DNA from: Henckelia pumila
Taxonomy: Eukaryota > Streptophyta > Magnoliopsida > Lamiales > Gesneriaceae
Assembly (NCBI RefSeq): GCF_033568475.1
Contig: NC_133122.1
Coordinates: 138,143,402 to 138,207,401 of the forward strand
DNA: 64,000 nucleotides
Reading direction: 5' to 3'
Below are positions 59,988 through 64,000 of the stretch, piece after piece. The position numbers and the translations under genes are program-made. How positions within the stretch are numbered: the stretch's first letter is position 1; every line of letters starts with the position of its first letter. The notes beneath the pieces were generated by a model, which was not told the DNA's origin, made no database searches, and worked only from the letters and a program-made list of their open reading frames with translations.

Positions 59988-61205
59988 ATGGAATCATCGT
60001 TCGGTATCTCTCCTTATACCAAGGGAACCAAGTCTTTACAAGGGCTCAAAAGCAAGATACTCTTTTATTTTGCAACCAAGAAAAGAAAGCTTGTTAAAAT
60101 GAGAGAAAAATTCTTCCGACAAAATGGTGGGCTCTTTTTGACGAAGCCTATTGTAATCTTCAAAGCCGAAGAGCTAGAAAAGGCCACTAATAACTATTCC
60201 GGAGACCGTATCATTGGCAAGGGTGGTTATGGCACTCTATACAAAGGAATTCTACCGGATCAACAACTAGTCGCCATTAAAAATGAATCAATATCCAAGG
60301 ACCCGTACCAAATCCCGCAACTTTTAAATGAGGTGATTATTTTGACTCAAGTGAACCATCCAAATGTCGTTAAATTTCTGGGGTGTTGCTTAGAGAGTGA
60401 AGTTCCTATAATGGTTTACGAGTTTGTATCGAACGGTACACTCTTTGGTCACATACATAACATTGGTGAAACGCATTGGTTTTCTTGGAGCAACCGTTTA
60501 AGAATTGCTATTGAATCTGCTGGTGCATTGTCCTATCTTCATTCTCTAGCAATGCCGGTAATCCACGGAGACGTAAAGTCGCCAAACATACTCTTAGACG
60601 AATACTACAACGCAAAAATATCAGATTTTGGGGCTTCAAGGTTAGTTCCCATCGATCAAACACAAGTGAGCACTCTAGTCCAAGGGACGTTGGGATACTT
60701 AGACCCCGAGTACTTCCACACAGGCCAGTTAACTGACAAAAGCGACGTCTACAGCTTCGGAGTCGTTCTTGCAGAGCTAATGACAGGGAGAAAGCCATTC
60801 TCCAACACGAAAACAAATGACGAAAAGAGCCTGTCAACGTGTTTCTTGATGTCCCTAAAAACCAACCGCTTGTTCCAAATCTTGGATCCCCGAGTACGTA
60901 GAGAAGGGAGTTTGGAGCAACTCCAGGCCGTTGCAGAGCTCATAAAGAGATGCCTTAAGCTACACAGCGAGGATAGGCCGACCATGAGAGAAGTGGCAAT
61001 GGAACTCGAAGGTTTACGAAAGTTTTCCAATCATCCATGGATTCTGCAGCCAGAGGTTGAGGAAGAAGTTGTGGGATTGATGAACGAGGAAGAAGCAACA
61101 GACTTGTTCACTGTGACTATAAGTCCACCAGCTAGCACTGGGCCTTACACAATGCAGCATACGGGGACTTCCCCTTTGATCCACGCAATAAACAGCCCCC
61201 GCTGA
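59988..61205 (+). CDS. WAK-like kinase lacking the ectodomain, HGD variant
   Basis: The ATG at 59988 gives 405 residues in one exon. It is chosen because it is the first ATG in frame after a good acceptor site (59973). The kinase core has GKGGYG at residue 77, VAIK with K98, DVKSPN and DFG at 213. The catalytic loop reads HGD (193-195) where WAKs have HRD, from a single AGA-to-GGA change. It keeps the catalytic aspartate, so it may still be active, but activation-loop control would differ, as in non-RD kinases. The N terminus has the [16 protein letters not shown] juxtamembrane stretch of WAKs. No signal peptide, WAK-binding domain or EGF repeat precedes it, and only a weak hydrophobic patch (about 27-32). 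It is probably a cytoplasmic, RLCK-like protein, or a truncated copy. From about residue 192 on it is nearly identical to the upstream gene. Confidence 0.8.
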   Translation: MESSFGISPYTKGTKSLQGLKSKILFYFATKKRKLVKMREKFFRQNGGLFLTKPIVIFKAEELEKATNNYSGDRIIGKGGYGTLYKGILPDQQLVAIKNESISKDPYQIPQLLNEVIILTQVNHPNVVKFLGCCLESEVPIMVYEFVSNGTLFGHIHNIGETHWFSWSNRLRIAIESAGALSYLHSLAMPVIHGDVKSPNILLDEYYNAKISDFGASRLVPIDQTQVSTLVQGTLGYLDPEYFHTGQLTDKSDVYSFGVVLAELMTGRKPFSNTKTNDEKSLSTCFLMSLKTNRLFQILDPRVRREGSLEQLQAVAELIKRCLKLHSEDRPTMREVAMELEGLRKFSNHPWILQPEVEEEVVGLMNEEEATDLFTVTISPPASTGPYTMQHTGTSPLIHAINSPR

Positions 61206-62640
61206 TTTGATTTGTTTTCATTTACTTAGAAGTGAGAACTTTTGTAATTTAATTATTTCTCCCATTCTTAAGCCTTTTGAGTCACTGGTTTTGTGTGATG
61301 CGTGTTTTAATGGACGGCCCCTTATGCTTTCCTTTTTTCTAAATTATATAAATTAGATTATCCTTCATGTTGAGTAACAATATTTTGTTATAGGAGAGTT
61401 GCGCGAGGAACACAAATTAATTAAGAAGGGTAACATTCCCTTTTATGAAATGATGATTTCAAAATAGCTAGAGCACGAAAGTCTTTGGTTGATACAGTCG
61501 ACTTAATCCATATTTATGATAAAAAAAATTAATATTTTTAAACATGAATTGAGTCGGTAATCCATTTCACAAAATTTACATGTGTTACGATCATACTATT
61601 TGAGTCCATAACAAAATTGACGTGTGTAACGATCTCACAAATATTTTCTAAAAAACAAAAATTGATCCATATTTGGATGAGCACAATATACAAGGATCAA
61701 ATTACTATTTGATTGATATATTTAAATCAAATATATAAGAACATCAATGAATATGAACCAGAGTAAGCTAATTTGTTAAGTGGATATTTTGTGAAATTAT
61801 ATTAGTATATTTGGCACGCATTGCAGGCCTACAAAAAAAAAAATTGAAAAAAAAAATCAAATTTAGTTAGAATAAAAAATATATATAGATTTTTTAGGTT
61901 TTTATAAAAATATTATGCTGATAAATTTATCATAATATACTTTTCTTAGTTAATAAATATTAAATCAATTAGGTTAAATTTGATATTCAATAAAATAGCC
62001 GATGTTGACTCTAAAAGGTAATAATATTTAATTTATACTCGCAATAATGCGCATTTTATTTTTAAAGTGGTTGATTTTAATATGATATGCATTTTTTTGT
62101 AATTTGATACTTTTTTTTTAGTTTGTGTTAAATATATATACCAAGAGACCAAGATGCTCATAGTATATAGTATAGATATATAAAAAAGAGAATGTTTTGC
62201 AACCATTTTCTATTCACTAGGCAAAGGCGCGGCAACCCTTTTTTTAAATGAATAATTCATATATATTACTATCAGTGTCAAAATAAATCATTTTTTTTTT
62301 TTGGGAAAGAATTACTCAAATAATACTACTCATGACTGATAAACATGAATTCTATAGCATATATGCAACCATATTTTGTTGTGTTTGTGCTTATTGTGAA
62401 TTTATGTCTCTAATTTTGTGCATAAATCGTTATACTTTCATTGTTCATAGGTTTGACTGAAATTGGAGAAAACTTGTTGAAGAGAAAGTCAAACATTATA
62501 TTGTGACGTTTGTAATTTGGCCAAAAAACGAGAAAAAATTATAAGAAGACAAGAAAATTCAAGAAGATTTAATGCAAAAACTCCGTAAATGGTCTGGAAA
62601 AGGGTCCGTACGTACAACATCAAAACGGAAATCTGCAAGA
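61206..62640. other. 3' flank and AT-rich intergenic DNA
   Basis: The first 400 bases align with the 3' flank of the upstream gene. The rest is AT-rich with no supported gene. Confidence 0.55.
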
Positions 62641-62646
62641 AATAAA

Positions 62647-62721
62647 TGCACGGACCCATGTCCGGACCACAATCCGGATGTGGCATGGACCACCTTTCGG
62701 ATGTGGTCCGGGGTCCGTGCA
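62647..62721. repeat. GC-rich imperfect palindrome
   Basis: Left arm tgcacggaccc + cggaccac (62647-62657, 62663-62670) pairs with gtggtccg + gggtccgtgca (62703-62721). This gives 19 pairs with a 5-base bulge and a 32-base loop. The loop contains further ccggatgtgg and catggaccac words. Confidence 0.85.
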
Positions 62722-64000
62722 CGTCACACCAACTTATTTCTGTTCCACGCAGAATTTTGGAATTTATGAAAACTTCAAATTTCACTTGGCGTTGGAAATT
62801 CTTGGACGCTAATTAAGGAAAAAATTAGGGCTTTTTGATGAGAAATATAAAAGAAAATCGGAGCCCAAAACGGAAGGAAGTTTTATTTTAATTACATTTT
62901 TTTGGGACGATGGCTAGAGCTTGGGAGAGATGAGAGACAAACAACACAAAGAGCCACACACCATCGCTAGAATTTTCTTGTTCTTCTTCACTTTCCCAAT
63001 TCGTTATGAAATCAAATATTAGATTTTTATATATTTTTTATTTTATGGATTAGTATTTTGATCGAGGCAACGATAGGGCCAAACTATTTGATTTTTTCTC
63101 ATGTATTGGATTGATTGAAGTTTTAACTTATTTTATGTTTATTAATTAATATTCACATAAATTTTTTTTTTCCTTTTAATTTGGCCAACTAATTGCATGC
63201 ATATCGGTTGTTTAATATTGACTGGAAAGAGAATTGATCGAAAATAACTTCAAATATAATGATCAACATATGGTTAAATCCGACAAGAAATAATATTCGG
63301 TTTGAGACTAAGATTTTAAGCAAAATCTGAAATTTCTTAGTTATTATACATGTGTTTTATATAATTAAATTCAATTAGAAATAATTGAACTGTTAAATAA
63401 AAATAAGATTTTAATTCTAGAAATAGAGTAATGATCATGATAGGGAATTTCGTTTTAAATGTAGATAATTCGTGCTTGATTAAATCCAATACGTGATAAT
63501 AATTGATATTTGGGACCGTTGTGTGTTTGAGTGTTTCCAGTCATTTTCTTGAAAATTGAATTTGTCATGATTTTAATATGCTCTTTAATTTAACTAAAAT
63601 CTTTGTCTTAAATAATTTTTAGTTTATTTTAATTAGTTAAGTAATTCATAAAAACACACCAATTAGCTTTTCGTTAATCAAATAATAAAATGGCTAAAAT
63701 ATAGCATAAATTATAAGCCAATTTATCGAAATATTTCTATTTTTTTTATTAAATTGTCAAATCCATATTCTCTCGACATGAAACGATGTTGGCTTTTAAA
63801 GTGTTTATGTTTTAATAATTTTTTTGAATGTCACACTTCATTTAATAAAATATTGCTCAAACGTCGAGCACAATTTATACGGTTAATTAATACTACATTA
63901 ATAAATAATAATTATATATCAATCTCAGTCACTCTATATATTTCTTATAATATTAGGGCACGTACATTGGTGCTTATCAATCCACATTAATCCATATTCC
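62722..64000. other. Gene-free right end of window
   Basis: A TATA-like tataaaagaaaa lies near 62846, followed by a leader-like stretch to 63000, but no coding frame follows. A transcript or LTR promoter is possible. The last 45 bases contain gggcacgtacattgg, possibly a transposon end cut by the window. Confidence 0.4.

Noticed and set aside
59815..59990. Upstream ATG joined through the leader intron of the second kinase gene
   Set aside because: Joining 59823 to 59974 puts this ATG out of frame with the kinase and gives about 45 codons. It could act as an upstream ORF, but splicing is not shown.
55358..61205. The two kinase genes as one gene split by an insertion
   Set aside because: Each has its own complete kinase domain and stop codon and the 3' flanks are homologous, so they are duplicates.

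Overview
The window is nuclear DNA from a flowering plant, most likely a eudicot. It holds a two-copy wall-associated kinase (WAK) locus with eudicot-style introns, a Tnt1-like Copia element, chromovirus-type Gypsy elements primed by initiator methionine tRNA, and CACTA, hAT and Tourist-type DNA transposons, all in AT-rich intergenic sequence. I cannot name the species. No bacterial genes, CRISPR arrays, rRNA or convincing tRNA genes were seen.

Layout. 1-174 is a fragment of an LTR that recurs at 26446 and 32928, followed by a 100-N assembly gap. 275-4500 is decayed repeat DNA, with the remains of a FAR1/FHY3-like gene on the minus strand (about 3595-4490). A Helitron 3' terminus lies at 4587. 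4.6-11.5 kb has no gene but several local duplications. 11527-20660 is a tandem array of units of about 1.0-1.24 kb. Its last unit is split by a Copia element (15490-20423, target-site duplication tctaa) whose polyprotein gene is broken by three frameshifts and one stop. 20.6-24.4 kb is AT-rich and includes a small hAT MITE.

24458-52120 is one nested transposon complex. Its outermost member is a minus-strand LTR element with LTRs of about 1.4 kb and only about 0.85 kb of non-coding interior. Its left-hand LTR was entered by a second minus-strand LTR element (25260-34318, TSD accct). Its right-hand LTR was entered by a chromovirus-like Gypsy element (36270-45236, TSD tttat), a CACTA element (45378-51076) and a Tourist-like MITE (51653-52040, TSD tta). 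The chromovirus itself contains a solo LTR (38654-40497, TSD ctata). The two LTRs of the outer element act as each other's empty site, so most joins can be read to the base.

53-64 kb is the genic end. A complete three-exon WAK receptor kinase gene (55358-57914, 761 residues after splicing) is followed by a shorter relative (59988-61205, 405 residues). The second gene keeps the kinase but has no ectodomain or clear membrane span, and carries HGD in place of HRD in the catalytic loop. Their last 655 coding bases are about 98% identical by eye, while sequence on both sides is clearly more diverged, which points to gene conversion. The rest, including 61.2-64 kb, shows no gene I can support.

Nothing here looks like an undescribed multi-gene system. 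The notable points are the readable order of insertions, the converted and ectodomain-less kinase copy, the non-coding LTR elements, the CACTA element with gene-like cargo and long perfect palindromes, and the kilobase-scale tandem array.
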